Of a DNA stretch of 64,000 bases, positions 19,601 through 28,900 are shown piece by piece (the first letter of the stretch is position 1; each line of letters starts with the position of its first letter). Source of the DNA: Chloracidobacterium validum. Its GTDB lineage: Bacteria; Acidobacteriota; Blastocatellia; Chloracidobacteriales; Chloracidobacteriaceae. The stretch lies in the NCBI RefSeq assembly GCF_018304825.1, contig NZ_CP072648.1, positions 2,463,501 to 2,527,500 on the forward strand, given 5' to 3'. Below the pieces are notes generated by a model. The model searched no databases. It worked only from the letters and a program-made list of their open reading frames with translations, and had not been told where the DNA came from. A program made the position numbers and the translations under genes.

Positions 19601-20095
19601 AATGGGGTGCGGCGCGTGTTGAAGCAAGATGGAGAAACACCGCTACCGGATGGGATGGACGCGGCCGTGTGCACCTTTGACCAGCAGGAACGGATGGCGA
19701 CGTTTGCCGGAGCGCGGCAGTCGCTCTATCTGGTGGACGATGGCGTGCTGACCGAGATCAAGGGCAACCGCCATGCCATTGGCGGCAGTGGGCGCGAGCG
19801 GCGACCACGGGTGTTTACCAACCACACGGTGATGGTGTCGCCAGGCGCGATGCTGTATTTCACCACGGATGGCTTTGCGGATCAGCCAAGTGAGCGTGGG
19901 AAAAAGTTTGGAACGCGGCGCTTGCAAGCGCTGTTGGCTGAGGTGGCCGGGCTGTCACTGGCGCAACAGCGGGTCCGGTTGGAAGCCGAGTTGCTGGCGC
20001 ACATGGGCGATGAACCCCAGCGCGATGACATCACGATTGTTGGCGTGCAGTGGCAGCCCCAGACAAAGGCCAACACCAATGGTTACAGAGCATGA
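16664..20095 (+). CDS. Regulator-propeller sensor with Y_Y_Y domain and SpoIIE-type PP2C phosphatase (copy 1)
   Basis: An 1143-residue membrane sensor. A signal peptide (about 1-32) leads into a large extracytoplasmic beta-propeller made of regulator-propeller repeats (about 40-700), for example GLSNNAVHCILQDRRGFLWI. A Y_Y_Y domain (about 715-790), one membrane segment (VGFALTGGLLLYGGVRL) and a coiled coil (about 830-880) follow. The C-terminal domain is a SpoIIE-like phosphatase (about 895-1135) with the metal-binding aspartates in DIVSGDFYWF, ADCTGHGVPGALMSM, FTTDGFADQ and DDITIVGV. It probably senses an outside signal and dephosphorylates an anti-sigma-antagonist-like protein; none is encoded nearby. 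It forms a tandem pair with the next gene. Confidence 0.93.
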   Translation: MHLACRQIIRRSVILITLWLAASVGVPGAVGGVPPAAVFERLTQEHGLSNNAVHCILQDRRGFLWIGTEDGLNRYDGFSFKVYRYQDNNPRSLPGNLIMTLYEDREGNLWVGTAKSGFCRYDPQTDSFVTDKQLIRDGQSTIGSRMAWRFYEDRAGTLWLCTDDGLFRFDHRRGDFTLHNVPHRDRLIASVYEDDLGQFWVASVSGLWLFDRTTGQFSQVITSPAVRRENQLLMISAHVLGQTKQGHLCVGFGRVGFFCIEPRSHRVVAGYDWQGNALSSVPTAVNDEDLYYVDPLWLDADDNLWGAQRPVGLIRLNLSSRQVQVIVPDPKLPGERPARRVLALFQDRSGVLWIGDGVAGVTKFSPTQNRFERYRHLGLDQTSLSDSYIRGIAESRSGRIWVCTQFGGFNALDRASGQVVRYPARPGARNALQSNITFAVHEDRQGEVWIGTDLGLQRFRPQTGQFQSFPQLSGKARVHAIYEDTRRALWVSFGNGFYEISPDRMRCRDHTAGITPTGKPWDVDVQCIYEDRRDQHLWFGLAGRCVRYDPVRQTYREYVIEARPEYSAAYVTSFAEGSDGTLWMTTKGAGLCRFDPQRETFTHLLEQDGLPHNNCYAMFPDANGRFWLSSDAGIARFDPTTRAFRTYTTADGLQGREFNRFSAFQNSRGEIFFGGTQGLNIFDPAKLTDNPTPPPVALTELKINGQTRLAPEGSQLVVDYRERAVEVGFVALDFHAPADNRYRYWLEGFDRGWREAGARREASYTNLPPGAYRFWVMAANHDGVWSSGKVLFQLEIRPPWWQTWPAYVGFALTGGLLLYGGVRLRLRQLVARNRNLELKIAERTQEVTRKNEELAARNLEIESRNSEIAARNLEIEDQRRGLLESLTYARTIQQAMLPTVDALNAALRESFVLWKPKDIVSGDFYWFHQQRGRVVLVVADCTGHGVPGALMSMIGNDLLGQIVVEHEVYQPARILEALHNGVRRVLKQDGETPLPDGMDAAVCTFDQQERMATFAGARQSLYLVDDGVLTEIKGNRHAIGGSGRERRPRVFTNHTVMVSPGAMLYFTTDGFADQPSERGKKFGTRRLQALLAEVAGLSLAQQRVRLEAELLAHMGDEPQRDDITIVGVQWQPQTKANTNGYRA
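18425..19195 (+). repeat. Near-identical tract, copy A (matches 21903-22673)
   Basis: About 770 bases of the first sensor gene, from the last propeller blades through the Y_Y_Y domain and membrane segment to the start of the coiled coil, match the second sensor gene with only around ten base differences seen by eye. Sequence on both sides is much less alike. This is the pattern of a recent gene-conversion event. Confidence 0.85.
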
Positions 20096-23000
20096 ATCAC
20101 CAAGCGCCATCCTGCCTGTAGCGACGGGCTATGTCCCGCGGCGGCCGGTTATGTGGCCGGTGGTTCGGCTCATCGGAATACTGCTCTGGCTGTTTGGTGC
20201 TGCCCAGGCTGAAGTACGCTCCACATCCAGCTTTGAGTACCTCACCCAGGAAAACGGACTTTCCAACAATGCCGTTCACTGCATCTTGCAAGACCGACGC
20301 GGCTTTCTCTGGATTGGAACCGAGGACGGGCTGAATCGCTACGATGGCTTTACGTTCAAGGTCTATCGCAACCAAGCGGGCAACCCCGGCTCACTGCCCG
20401 GAAACTTTGTGCGCAGCCTTTATGAAAGTCGAGATGGGACGCTCTGGTTTGGGTTCGGGCGGGCCGGCTTTTGCCGTTACGATGCAAAGACAGATACTTT
20501 TTTTCGGTACGAGGTCAAGTCGCCCCGTAGCGGCGTCCGCGCCAATACCTTTCAGTTCTATGAAGACCGTCAGGGCCGGTTCTGGGTTTGCACCGACCTT
20601 GGGCTGGTACGTGTGGACCGCCAGCGGGATGACTTCAGGCTGTATGACTTGACGGTGCAAGGGTTCACCGATAGCGGGGTACTTGACATTTGTGAAGACT
20701 CCACCGGCCAACTCTGGATCGGCGCCACGAATGGACTGCTGCGCTTTGATGCCGACTCGGAAAAAGCCCACCTCATCCTGCCACCCGGTCGCTACCGAAC
20801 AAGCTCTGGCAGCACAGAACGGTTTGGCTGGAGAGCGCACGGCGTCACGCCAGAAGGCTGGCTCTGCCTCAGCTTTGGACGAGCCGGCATGGCGCTCTTT
20901 GACCCGGCGCGTGAACGGCTCATCGAGCAATTCGATTACACCGGAAAAAGGCTCGATGCCTTGCCGGCCGAGCTGCCGCGCGCGACCCCGGAAACCGTCA
21001 TCTTGTCATGGGACGGACCATCCGTTTGGATGCGCTGCCCGGACGGAACATTACGCGAACTGAACCTGCAAAACGGAGTCGCGCGGATGATCCAGGCCGA
21101 ACCCAAACGTCCCGACGGCCTTGGTGGACAAAACGTGGATTGCATGCTGCGTGACCGCTCCGGTGTCCTGTGGTTTGGGGATAGCGTGGCCGGACTCATC
21201 AAGTTTTCGCCAACCCGCAACCGCTTTGAGCGGCACCAGCACCGTCCGGCCGATGAGACCTCGCTTTCCAACAACTACGTTCGTGGAATTTGTGAGGATC
21301 GCCTGGGACGAGTGTGGGTCGCCACGCAGTTTGGTGGTCTCAACTGCCTCGACCGGCAGACCGGCCGCGCGACGCGGTACCGCGCGCGTCCGAACGATCC
21401 AACCGCGCTCCGCTCCGATCAAGTCTGGAGCGTGCTGGAAGATCGCCAGGGAACGCTCTGGGTCGGGACGCTCGACGGACTTCAAAGCCTTGACCCGGAG
21501 ACGGGACGGTTTCATTCGCTTCCGGCTCTGCCTGACCGAATCCAGGTCAATCTGGTGTATGAGGACGCCCGTCAGCGCCTGTGGGTCGCCAGTCCGCAAG
21601 GCATCTATGAAATCTCACCAGACCGACGAAGCAGCTATAACCATGCGCCCAACCTGAATTTGGTCCAAGCGGCAGGGGTGAACCCACAAATACAACGGGG
21701 GCTAGGGGTGGATGTGCAAGCCCTGCATGTTTCGCCGCGTGATGGACACCTATGGATCGGGCTTCCCAATGGCGCCATCCGCTACGATCCAGACCAGAAA
21801 ACCTATCGCGTCTATCGGGTTGACAGCCGGCCGGAGTACGGCGAGCCATACGTGACGCACTTTACCGAAGGGCGAGATGGAACATTGTGGATGGTGACGA
21901 AAGGGGCTGGCCTGTGCCGCTTCGACCCACAACGTGAAACCTTTACCCACCTTTTGGAACAAGACGGGCTGCCGCACAACAACTGCTATGCCATGTTCCC
22001 CGATGCCAACGGCCGCTTCTGGCTCAGTAGCGACGCCGGCATTGCTCGCTTCGACCCGACGACGCTCACCTTCCGCGCCTACACCACCGCCGATGGCTTG
22101 CAGGGCCGTGAGTTCAACCGCTTCTCGGCCTTCCAAAACTCCCGCGGCGAAATCTTCTTTGGGGGGACACAGGGCCTCAACATCTTTGACCCGGCCAAAC
22201 TGACCGACAATCCAACCCCGCCGCCGGTGGCGTTGACCGAGCTGAAAATCAACGGGCAGACGCGGCTTGCGCCCGAAGGCAGCCAGCTCGTGGTTGATTA
22301 CCGGGAGCGGGCGGTGGAGGTCGGCTTTGTCGCCCTGGATTTCCACGCGCCGGCGGACAACCGGTATCGCTACTGGCTGGAAGGGTTTGACCGTGGCTGG
22401 CGGGAGGCGGGGGCGCGGCGGGAAGCCAGCTACACGAACCTGCCGCCGGGGGCGTATCGGTTTTGGGTGATGGCGGCCAATCACGATGGGGTGTGGAGTC
22501 CGGGCAAGGTGCTGTTTCAGCTCGAGATTCGTCCGCCGTGGTGGCAGACGTGGCCGGTGTATGTGGGGTTCGCGCTGACCGGTGGGTTGTTGCTGTACGG
22601 GGGCGTCCGACTGCGATTGCGGCAGTTGGTGGTGCGCAACCGAAATCTGGAACTCAAGATTGCCGAGCGGACGGCCGAAATTACGCATAAAAACCAGGAA
22701 CTCGAAGCTCGAAACCTGGAAATCGAAGCCCAGCGGCGTGACATGCTCGAAAGCCTGACCTACGCCCAAACCATTCAGCAGGCGATGCTTCCCACCCAGG
22801 AGACACTGACGGCTGCCCTAGGCGAGTGTTTTGTGCTGTGGAAACCCAAGGACATTGTGTCGGGAGACTTTTACTGGTTTCACCAGCAGCAGGGGCGCGT
22901 CGTTCTGGTGGTGGCCGATTGCACCGGGCATGGTGTGCCGGGCGCACTGATGTCCATGATCGGCAATGACCTGTTGGGGCAGATCGTCATCGAACGCCAG

Positions 23001-23555
23001 ACCTACCAACCGGCGCAGATTCTCGAGGCGTTGCATCAGGGCATCCAGCGGGCGCTCAAGCAGGGTGAAAACGATCGGTTGCCGGATGGCATGGATGCCG
23101 CCGTGTGCAGCATTGACCAGACGACCCAAACGCTGACGTTCGCCGGAGCGCGGCGTCCGCTCTACTTGGTCGCGGACGGCGTGTTGACCGAAATCAAAGG
23201 CGACCGGCAGTCCCTGGGCGGCATCGGCCGTGAACAAGCGTCACGCCAGTTTACCAACCACCAAGTCGCCATTCTGCCCGACACCATGCTCTATCTCGCC
23301 ACCGATGGCTTTGCCGACCAGCCCAACGAACGGGGAAAGAAGCTTGGGACGCGGCGGCTGCACGCGCTGTTGGTTGACGTGGCCGGGCTGCCACCGGCGC
23401 AGCAGCGGACTCGGTTGGAAGCCGAGTTGCTGGCGCACATGGGCGCAGAGTCCCAGCGCGATGACATCACGCTGGTTGGCGTCCGGTGGCGCCCGACGAC
23501 GAATGGCGGGCTTGGGAATGGGAACCAATCACCTATCGCCCCCAACGGAACATGA
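20079..23555 (+). CDS. Regulator-propeller sensor with Y_Y_Y domain and SpoIIE-type PP2C phosphatase (copy 2)
   Basis: An 1158-residue paralogue of the preceding gene with the same domain order: signal sequence or anchor (LIGILLWLFGAAQAEV), propeller, Y_Y_Y domain, membrane segment, coiled coil and SpoIIE-type phosphatase (SGDFYWF, GHGVPGALMSM, LATDGFADQ, DDITLVGV). The ATG at 20079 overlaps the end of copy 1 by 17 bases, so the two are co-translated; an in-frame ATG at 20151 directly before the signal segment is an alternative. The propeller has diverged from copy 1, which suggests a different ligand, while the Y_Y_Y and membrane parts are almost identical. Its coiled coil is 14 residues shorter. 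Confidence 0.92.
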   Translation: MVTEHESPSAILPVATGYVPRRPVMWPVVRLIGILLWLFGAAQAEVRSTSSFEYLTQENGLSNNAVHCILQDRRGFLWIGTEDGLNRYDGFTFKVYRNQAGNPGSLPGNFVRSLYESRDGTLWFGFGRAGFCRYDAKTDTFFRYEVKSPRSGVRANTFQFYEDRQGRFWVCTDLGLVRVDRQRDDFRLYDLTVQGFTDSGVLDICEDSTGQLWIGATNGLLRFDADSEKAHLILPPGRYRTSSGSTERFGWRAHGVTPEGWLCLSFGRAGMALFDPARERLIEQFDYTGKRLDALPAELPRATPETVILSWDGPSVWMRCPDGTLRELNLQNGVARMIQAEPKRPDGLGGQNVDCMLRDRSGVLWFGDSVAGLIKFSPTRNRFERHQHRPADETSLSNNYVRGICEDRLGRVWVATQFGGLNCLDRQTGRATRYRARPNDPTALRSDQVWSVLEDRQGTLWVGTLDGLQSLDPETGRFHSLPALPDRIQVNLVYEDARQRLWVASPQGIYEISPDRRSSYNHAPNLNLVQAAGVNPQIQRGLGVDVQALHVSPRDGHLWIGLPNGAIRYDPDQKTYRVYRVDSRPEYGEPYVTHFTEGRDGTLWMVTKGAGLCRFDPQRETFTHLLEQDGLPHNNCYAMFPDANGRFWLSSDAGIARFDPTTLTFRAYTTADGLQGREFNRFSAFQNSRGEIFFGGTQGLNIFDPAKLTDNPTPPPVALTELKINGQTRLAPEGSQLVVDYRERAVEVGFVALDFHAPADNRYRYWLEGFDRGWREAGARREASYTNLPPGAYRFWVMAANHDGVWSPGKVLFQLEIRPPWWQTWPVYVGFALTGGLLLYGGVRLRLRQLVVRNRNLELKIAERTAEITHKNQELEARNLEIEAQRRDMLESLTYAQTIQQAMLPTQETLTAALGECFVLWKPKDIVSGDFYWFHQQQGRVVLVVADCTGHGVPGALMSMIGNDLLGQIVIERQTYQPAQILEALHQGIQRALKQGENDRLPDGMDAAVCSIDQTTQTLTFAGARRPLYLVADGVLTEIKGDRQSLGGIGREQASRQFTNHQVAILPDTMLYLATDGFADQPNERGKKLGTRRLHALLVDVAGLPPAQQRTRLEAELLAHMGAESQRDDITLVGVRWRPTTNGGLGNGNQSPIAPNGT
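21903..22673 (+). repeat. Near-identical tract, copy B (matches 18425-19195)
   Basis: Second copy of the conserved tract, in the downstream sensor gene, about 3478 bases from the first. Differences noticed include a changed Arg-Ala to Leu-Thr pair in the blade (TTRAFRT to TTLTFRA), Ser to Pro before GKVLFQ, and Ala to Val before YVGFALTG. Confidence 0.85.
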
Positions 23556-23576
23556 CCGGCCGGGCGCGTGGGTTGG

Positions 23577-24116
23577 TCAAGCGCGGAACAGCGCAAAGCA
23601 GGTCGCGTTGTCGGTACGGTCGGCAATGTTTTCAGCCACGATGTCGAGGTGGTAGTGCGCGGCCGCACGCCGTGAAGCAATCGCCAGCAAATTGTGCCTT
23701 CCGAGCGTCCGAACGAGTTTGGCGGCGCCGGCGGTGTCATACACTGCGGTTGGACGCAGGCGCGTTTGGCGTGCCAGGAATTGTGCGCACTGCCGGAGCG
23801 CCTGCCAGTGTGACAGCACATGGGTCGCTGCCGACAGAGAAGCTCCGGGCAACCCAAGCAAACAGTGCTCGATGGGCAACCAAAACGTCGTTTCAACGCT
23901 GAGTGGTTGCGTTCTCAACAGGGCTTGGGCTTCCGGCACGGGTCCGGCAATGACGTTCTCGATGGGCAGCACGCCTAGGTTTGCTTCGCGTTCGACCACG
24001 GCTGCGCAGACGCGCGCAAAGGTCGGACAGGGCACCGGAATGCCGAACCGCGCGGCAGCCATTTCACCGTAGGCTCCGTATTCGCCTTGAAAAGCAACGC
24101 GCAGCGGGGCGTCCAT
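23577..24116 (-). CDS. Divergent prephenate dehydratase-like protein without ACT domain
   Basis: A 179-residue protein matching the periplasmic-binding-like fold of prephenate dehydratase: VAFQGEYGAYGEMAA, LGVLPIENVIAG, LPIEHCLLGLPGASL, VLSHWQALRQC and AVYDTAGAAKLV. The enzyme makes phenylpyruvate in phenylalanine synthesis. Three usually conserved spots differ: ENS reads ENV, SHPQAL reads SHWQAL, and the TRF motif near the C-terminus reads TCF. The regulatory ACT domain is missing. Start MDAPLRVAFQG is chosen because the domain begins there; an upstream start is possible. It converges with the second sensor gene, 21 bases apart. It may be active, altered or decaying. Confidence 0.75.
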   Translation of the reverse strand: MDAPLRVAFQGEYGAYGEMAAARFGIPVPCPTFARVCAAVVEREANLGVLPIENVIAGPVPEAQALLRTQPLSVETTFWLPIEHCLLGLPGASLSAATHVLSHWQALRQCAQFLARQTRLRPTAVYDTAGAAKLVRTLGRHNLLAIASRRAAAHYHLDIVAENIADRTDNATCFALFRA

Positions 24117-24177
24117 CTGAGATACACTTTCACGGATCACAATCAAGTCACGTCGGTGGCACAACAAACAGGATACG

Positions 24178-24705
24178 GTGAGGTTAGGCAAGGTGGAACT
24201 CTATCTGATGCGCCATGCCATTGCCCATGATTTGGGGGCCGACGGTTCGCGGACCGATGCGGAGCGCACCGTGACGGACGAGGGCCGCGCCAACACCCGC
24301 GCCGCGGCCCACGCCATGCGCCGGTTGGAACTCGACTTCGACACGGTCTGGACGAGTCCGCTGGTACGCGCGCGGCAAACCGCCGCCATCGTGGCAGAAG
24401 TCTTGAACAAAACACATGTGCTGCGCGAAGCCCCAGAACTCGCGTTGGGCGCGGGACCGGACCGGCTCATCCAGGCCCTGACGCGGCTGAACCGGCAAGC
24501 CAGTGCCCTGCTGGTTGGGCACGAGCCTGACCTCAGCCGCTTTGTCGCCTTTCTGGTCTGGGGCAGCCTCGACGCAGATCGGATTGCCTTCAAGAAAGGC
24601 GCGCTGTGTCGGCTGGATTGTCAGCTCGGCCTGCGCCCCGGCAAAGCCACCCTACGCTGGTTGCTGACGCCGAAGCAACTGCGATTGCTCGGCGGTCGGA
24701 GCTAA
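24178..24705 (+). CDS. Phosphohistidine phosphatase SixA-like (histidine phosphatase superfamily)
   Basis: A 175-residue protein of SixA length. The phosphate-binding histidine lies in [11 protein letters not shown]. The second-arginine region is [13 protein letters not shown] and the second histidine is in [12 protein letters not shown]. SixA removes phosphate from histidine of HPt domains; other small histidine phosphatases act on other substrates. Start is GTG at 24178 or, closer to the fold, GTG at 24193. It diverges from the prephenate-dehydratase-like gene and converges with the transporter ATPase gene, overlapping its end by four bases. Confidence 0.85.
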   Translation: MRLGKVELYLMRHAIAHDLGADGSRTDAERTVTDEGRANTRAAAHAMRRLELDFDTVWTSPLVRARQTAAIVAEVLNKTHVLREAPELALGAGPDRLIQALTRLNRQASALLVGHEPDLSRFVAFLVWGSLDADRIAFKKGALCRLDCQLGLRPGKATLRWLLTPKQLRLLGGRS

Positions 24706-25664
24706 CGGCGTACGCACCGCACAGCATGTCCCGGCGTATCACCGAAGGGCTTCAACGCAATGTCGCCCTGCCGGCAGCGCGGCTCGGCCTCTGGACAACG
24801 TGGCGCAAAGGCGCAGCCCGGCGGAAGGTCGGTGAGCTTCGGCACGACGCCTTCGATGGTCGGCAAACGGGCTTCGCGGCGTCCAAGGCGTGGGACGCTG
24901 GCCAAGAGTCCCTGCGTGTAGGGATGCTGTGGGCGCGCAAAGATCGTCTCGACCGGCGCGATTTCGACGATGCGTCCGGCGTACATCACAGCCGCCCAGT
25001 GCGCAACCTGCGCCACCACGCCCAAGTCATGCGTGATGAGCAAGACGCCCAAGTTGCGCTCCCGCTGCTGCGTGGCAATGAGTTCCAGAATCTGGGCCTG
25101 GATCGTCACATCGAGCGCCGTCGTGGGTTCATCGGCAATGAGCAACTGCGGATTGCAGCTCAGCGCCATGGCAATCATGACGCGCTGGCGCATGCCGCCC
25201 GACAGCTCGTGGGGATACTGCTTGGCGCGGCGGGCCGGGTCGGGAATGGCAACCGCAGCCAGCGCTTCGACGGCGTGTGCCCAGGCCTGGCGAGACGAAA
25301 GCCCCTTGTGCCACCGGAGCATTTCAGCAATTTGCTCACCCACCGTAAAAACTGGGTTGAGCGAGGTCATCGGGTCTTGAAAAATCATCGCCATCTGCGA
25401 GCCGCGCAGCGTGGCAAGTTCAGCCGCCGAGGCCGCCCGAAGGTCGCGGCCGGCGAAGTGAATCCGCCCGGCCACGATCTGCCCCGGCGGGGCGACCAGT
25501 CCCATGATCGAAAGCGCCGTCACGGACTTGCCCGACCCCGACTCGCCCACCAGCGCCAGGGTTTCACCTCGCTCGATGGTGAACGAGACATCGTCCACGG
25601 CCGGGACGACCCCCACGCGCGTCGGGAAGTGCGTCCGCAACCCTTCAACGACAAGCAATGCCAT
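24702..25664 (-). CDS. Oligopeptide/dipeptide ABC transporter ATP-binding protein (OppD/DppD type)
   Basis: A 320-residue ATPase that powers peptide or nickel import. Walker A is GESGSGKS (about 40-47), the signature is [17 protein letters not shown], and Walker B is [14 protein letters not shown]. The C-terminal oligopeptide-transporter extension with conserved cysteines ([18 protein letters not shown]) is present. Start [15 protein letters not shown] is chosen, because the longer open frame upstream runs through tRNA-Glu. No permease, binding protein or second ATPase is beside it in the window, so it is an orphan part here. Confidence 0.95.
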   Translation of the reverse strand: MALLVVEGLRTHFPTRVGVVPAVDDVSFTIERGETLALVGESGSGKSVTALSIMGLVAPPGQIVAGRIHFAGRDLRAASAAELATLRGSQMAMIFQDPMTSLNPVFTVGEQIAEMLRWHKGLSSRQAWAHAVEALAAVAIPDPARRAKQYPHELSGGMRQRVMIAMALSCNPQLLIADEPTTALDVTIQAQILELIATQQRERNLGVLLITHDLGVVAQVAHWAAVMYAGRIVEIAPVETIFARPQHPYTQGLLASVPRLGRREARLPTIEGVVPKLTDLPPGCAFAPRCPEAEPRCRQGDIALKPFGDTPGHAVRCVRR

Positions 25665-25696
25665 GAAAAAGCAGGAATCAAGAACCGGCGACGAGA

Positions 25697-25773
25697 TGGT
25701 ACCGCTAACGGGGCTCGAACCCGTACTCTCCGCCGTGAGAGGGCGGCGTGTTAACCGGTTACACCATAGCGGC
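25697..25773 (-). tRNA. tRNA-Glu (CTC)
   Basis: On the minus strand the acceptor arms GCCGCTA and TAGCGGT pair (one G-T). The anticodon stem CCGCC/GGCGG encloses the loop CTCTCAC with anticodon CTC, and the T arm ACGGG-TTCGAGC-CCCGT is canonical. The 3' end ACCA is encoded. No intron. Confidence 0.95.
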
Positions 25774-25946
25774 CCGCATCTGCCAACTATACGCCAAGCG
25801 CCTGGCTTCGCCAAGGCTCAAGCGCAGCGCCACCAAACCCATGGATTGACAGCCTACCGGCGCAACCTTTAGTGTCTGTCATCGCTTGGAAGCGCATATC
25901 TTGCGCTTTACGGCGCGAATGCTCCACTTGCGCGCCCTGATTTGCC

Positions 25947-28900
25947 ATGCTTCGCCTCGACAAGCTCGAACTTCGCGGTTTCAAAAGTTTCTGCGACACC
26001 ACGCAGGTGATCTTCCATACCGGCGTTACGGCCATCGTCGGCCCGAATGGCTGCGGGAAAAGCAACATTGTGGATGCCATGACCTGGGTGCTCGGCGAGC
26101 AGTCGGCCAAGAACCTGCGCGGCGGCAAAATGGAAGACGTCATCTTCAACGGCACGCGCGACCGCAAGCCCCTTGGACTGGCCGAAGTATCGCTGACCTT
26201 CACGGTCGTTCAGGACATTGTCGAGGGGCGTGCGGCCGAACCCAATGCTGAAACCGATGACCCGACGGCCGCGCTGGTTGCCGCCAACGAAGCCGCCGAG
26301 GCAGCCGACGCGCTTACGGACATGCCACCGACAACCGATGCCGCGACGGCCGTGCCCCAGGCGCGGCGGCGTCCGCCCCGCCTACCCCGCCTGGTCGCCG
26401 GTGAAAAAATCACGATTGGGCGACGGCTTTACCGGAGCGGCGACAGCGATTACCTCATCAACGGTCGCATCTGCCGCCTGCGCGACATCCAGGACTTCTT
26501 TAGCGGCACGGGCCTTGGCCGCGCGCACTATGCCATCATCGAACAGGGACGCATCAGCCAGGTGCTTTCCTCAAAACCGCAGGATCGCCGCGCGATCATC
26601 GAGGAAGCGGCCGGCATCGGACGCTTCAAGGCCAAGCGCCACGAGGCCGAACTCAAGCTCGAAGCCACGCGGCACAATCTGGCGCGGCTCGATGACCTCA
26701 TCGGCGAGATTGAGCGTTCGATTGGCAATCTCAGGCGTCAGGCTCAGAAGTCCCGCAAGTTCATCGCGTTGCGTGAGGAGCTGCGCGCCAGCCAACGCCG
26801 GTACGTCGCCCTGGTGCACGGACGCTTGCAGGCCAGCCAGGCCACGGTGGCTGAAACCCGCGCCAACCTCATCGGCGAACGGGACCGTTGCCAGGCTGAG
26901 CTGGACCGCCTGTCCGCGCAGGTGACGGCCGCCCGCGAGGCCGCCCGCCAGGCTGAAACCGAACTGGCGGAAGCCCACCAGGCGGCGGCCGCGGCCGAAC
27001 GCGCACTGGACCAGGCGCAGCATGTCAAGGCCAACCTGGAAGCCGAGCGCGTCCGGCTCGCCACCCGGGACACGGAACTTGCCGCCGCGCTCGAACAATG
27101 TGCCCAGCGGCAGCAACACTTGGTGGAAGCTCGCGCGCAAGCGCAGGCCAGCGCGGACGGGCTGGCGGCCGCGTTGACGGCGCTCGAAGCCGAACTGTCC
27201 GCCGCCGATACGGCGCACCAGGCAGCCGCGGCGGCACTGCGCGACGCGGAAACTGCCCATGACCAGGCCCGCCAACAGCATTTGGACTGGCTGACCCGCG
27301 CCGAACGCCTCCGGCATCAGTCAGAACAGTTGGCCGACGCGGCAGCCCGGCTTGCGCGACAGCGGCAGTCGCTCGAACACGAACACCTCCGCGCCACCGA
27401 GCGCCTGGCCCAGGCAACGACGGAGTGCGCCGCCGCGACCGACCGCTTGACCGCCATCGAGCAGCAGCTTGTGGCCGTCAAATCCGATCTCGCGGCAGCT
27501 CAGACGGCGCTGACCGAAGCCCAGGCGGCTCGCCAAACACTCGCCGGACAGGTAGCCGAAGCGCAGCGGACACGGCAGCGTGCCGAAGACCGGCGCCAGT
27601 CGCTTGAGGACCTTGATCGCCAGCATGCCCACTATGCCGCCACGGTGCGAACCCTCCTCGACCGGGCAAAAGACATTCCGGGCTTCCAGCCGCTCGGCAC
27701 GCTGGCGGATGCCCTGGCCGTTGCGGAAGGCTACGAAACACTCGTGGAACAAGTCTTGGGTGAGGCGCTGCAAGCCGTCATCGTCCCGACGGTGGCGGCC
27801 GCGCGTGCTGCGGCCGACTGGCTTGCGACGGCGCGGGTGGGACGCGCGACGCTTTTGGTGACCGGAATTCACGGCGGCGCGGACGGCACCGGCGGCGTGG
27901 CTCCCAAGCCTGAATCACCCGCGACGCGGCTCTGGGATGTGCTGGGCCTGCCGGAACATCTCGCGCCAACGTTCCGGCAAGCCTTTCCACACTTGGCCGA
28001 TGCCCGCCTGGTGTCGTCGCTTGATGCGGCCCTGGAAGCCTCGGCCGCAGCGCCGGCAGTGTGCTTCATTACGCCGGCAGGCGACCAAGTGCTGGGCGGG
28101 GTGTGCCTTACGGCCGGGAGCGGCGAATCGAAGCGCATCTTGCAGGTCAAGCGCGACATCCGCGCGCTACGCGCCGAAGCGCAAGCCCTGGACAAGCGCA
28201 TTGGCACGCTGACGAAGGAACTGGCGCGCCTTGACGCCCGGCAGGCGGCGGCCCAGGCACAGCGCGACGCGCTGGACGCCGAACTACGCCAGCTTGAAAC
28301 GACCAGTGCCGCGCAGGCCGTCGAGGTCGCGCAGCGTCGCCGCGACGCCGAGCGCGCCACCCAGCATTTGGCCGTCATTGCCGCCGAGCAACGGCAACTC
28401 ACCGTCGAAGTCGAACAGCTCGCCCCGCGCCGCGCTGCGGTGGAAACCGAGCTTGCCGAAGCCATCGCCCGGCGCGATGCCGCCGAACAAGCCACCCTGG
28501 CCGCCCAGCAGCGCCTGGCGCGGCTTCGCCCGGAAGTTGAAAACGCTGCCCGCCAGGTGGCTGAACTGCGCGCCCGTGCCGCCAGTACGCTCGAACGCCA
28601 CCGGGCAGCCGAAGCTGAACTGCGCCGCCTCGAACGCGAATGGCGTGAGCTTGAGCAGACGCGCGCCCGGTTGACGCTCGAACGCGCCGACCTCCAAACG
28701 CGCAACGCCGATTGGGAGCAAGCGTACGCCGACAGCCAGACCCGGGAAGCGGAAGCAGCAGACGCCATCACGCGGATGCGCGGCCGGGTGGCCGAAGCCG
28801 AAACCAGGCTCGCCGACTGCCGTCAGACGCTGGACGACCTCGACCGGGCCCAACAGGCCGCTCAAGCCGTCGAGCGCGACCTGCGTGACCGTCTCGCGGC

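Noticed and set aside
25664-25814. N-terminal extension of the transporter ATPase
   Set aside because: The open frame runs through tRNA-Glu; the ATPase domain starts at MALLVVEG.
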